Assembly: GCA_014382085.1 (NCBI GenBank)
Contig: JACNKJ010000403.1
Span: 1 to 6,131 of the forward strand
Reading direction: 5' to 3'
From: a bacterium
GTDB taxonomy: Bacteria > Krumholzibacteriota > Krumholzibacteriia > JACNKJ01
DNA: 6,131 nucleotides
Under the pieces are notes generated by a model that had not been told where the DNA came from, searched no databases, and saw only the letters and a list, made by a program, of their open reading frames with translations. Shown here piece by piece: positions 5,994 to 6,131 of the stretch (the stretch's first letter is position 1; each line of letters opens with the position of its first letter). A program made the position numbers and the translations under genes.

Positions 5994-6131
5994 CTAGAAA
6001 AGAGACTTCACCAGGCTCCAGGAACTTACCTCCGTGGGAACAGGCTCACCGTCCCAGCAGGGAGAATACCCGATGCTACATTCTTCTGGATTGGTGCAAT
6101 TGAAGAAGAACGAACAGCCGGTCGCTCCGTG
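5994..6131 (-). CDS. C-terminal end of a probable secreted cysteine-rich protein (partial)
   Basis: Read on the minus strand from the window edge, this frame is open for 45 codons and ends in TAG (complement of 5994-5996). The residues include GATGCSFFFNCTNPEEC, GYSPCWDGEPVPTE and the end SSWSLVKSLF. Four cysteines in the first 25 residues suggest disulfides, hence an extracytoplasmic protein. The terminal S-S-W-x-x-V-K-x-L-F resembles the STWGxIKxLY tails I recall on secreted proteins of candidate phyla such as Eisenbacteria; that comparison is from memory. The gene converges on the HNH gene with 16 bases between stops. The start and function lie beyond the window. A competing plus-strand ATG at 6073 (19 codons, open to the edge, AGGGAG 8 bases upstream) reads less like protein. 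Confidence 0.6.
   Translation of the reverse strand, partial: HGATGCSFFFNCTNPEECSIGYSPCWDGEPVPTEVSSWSLVKSLF

Noticed and set aside
5975..5995. Possible hairpin between the convergent stops (TTGAGAA pairing with TTC and TCAA)
   Set aside because: The stem is short with a bulge and few GC pairs, and no T-tract follows on either strand, so it is too weak to call a bidirectional terminator.
6073..6131. Plus-strand ATG with AGGGAG upstream, open to the window edge
   Set aside because: It has only 19 codons. The opposite strand gives a longer frame of 45 codons with a protein-like composition and a plausible C-terminal tail.

Overview
The window comes from a GC-rich, diderm (Gram-negative-type) bacterium. 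It carries a plus-strand block of housekeeping genes, then a short AT-rich gap, an accessory HNH nuclease gene, and the tail of a convergent minus-strand gene. The organism cannot be named from this stretch. The rpiB-glyA-nrdR order, a lipoprotein with a proteobacterial-type lipobox, an HNH protein of a type I associate with poorly cultured phyla, and a secreted-type protein ending in a W-x-x-V-K-x-L-F tail together suggest a deltaproteobacterial or candidate-phylum (Eisenbacteria/Krumholzibacteria-like) lineage. That placement is inference from memory.

Bases 1-1389 hold the 3' part of ilvE (branched-chain aminotransferase; its start lies outside the window), joined through a TAATG overlap to rpiB (ribose-5-phosphate isomerase B). 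A textbook intrinsic terminator follows at 1397-1420. The glyA ribosome binding site begins one base after its T-tract, so glyA has no room for its own promoter in the gap.

Bases 1433-4819 form a tight run: glyA (serine hydroxymethyltransferase, GTG start), nrdR (ribonucleotide reductase repressor, TTG start), an unrecognised lipoprotein (ATGA overlap with nrdR) and tatC (twin-arginine translocase subunit, GTG start). GlyA supplies one-carbon units for thymidylate and purines, and NrdR controls dNTP supply, so that pair makes metabolic sense. The lipoprotein and TatC are envelope functions that share the transcription unit.

Bases 4820-4996 are intergenic. They hold a perfect 18-base palindrome just after tatC, a second small hairpin, an AT-rich block with a direct repeat, and a good sigma70-type promoter for the next gene. 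Bases 4997-5977 encode a 326-residue HNH endonuclease-like protein. Its coding sequence contains a second exact copy of the palindrome (19 identical bases), which is the most unusual structural signal in the window.

Bases 5994-6131 on the minus strand read as the cysteine-rich C-terminal 45 residues of a probable secreted protein, convergent with the HNH gene across a 16-base gap. I found no RNA gene, CRISPR array, insertion sequence or prophage.
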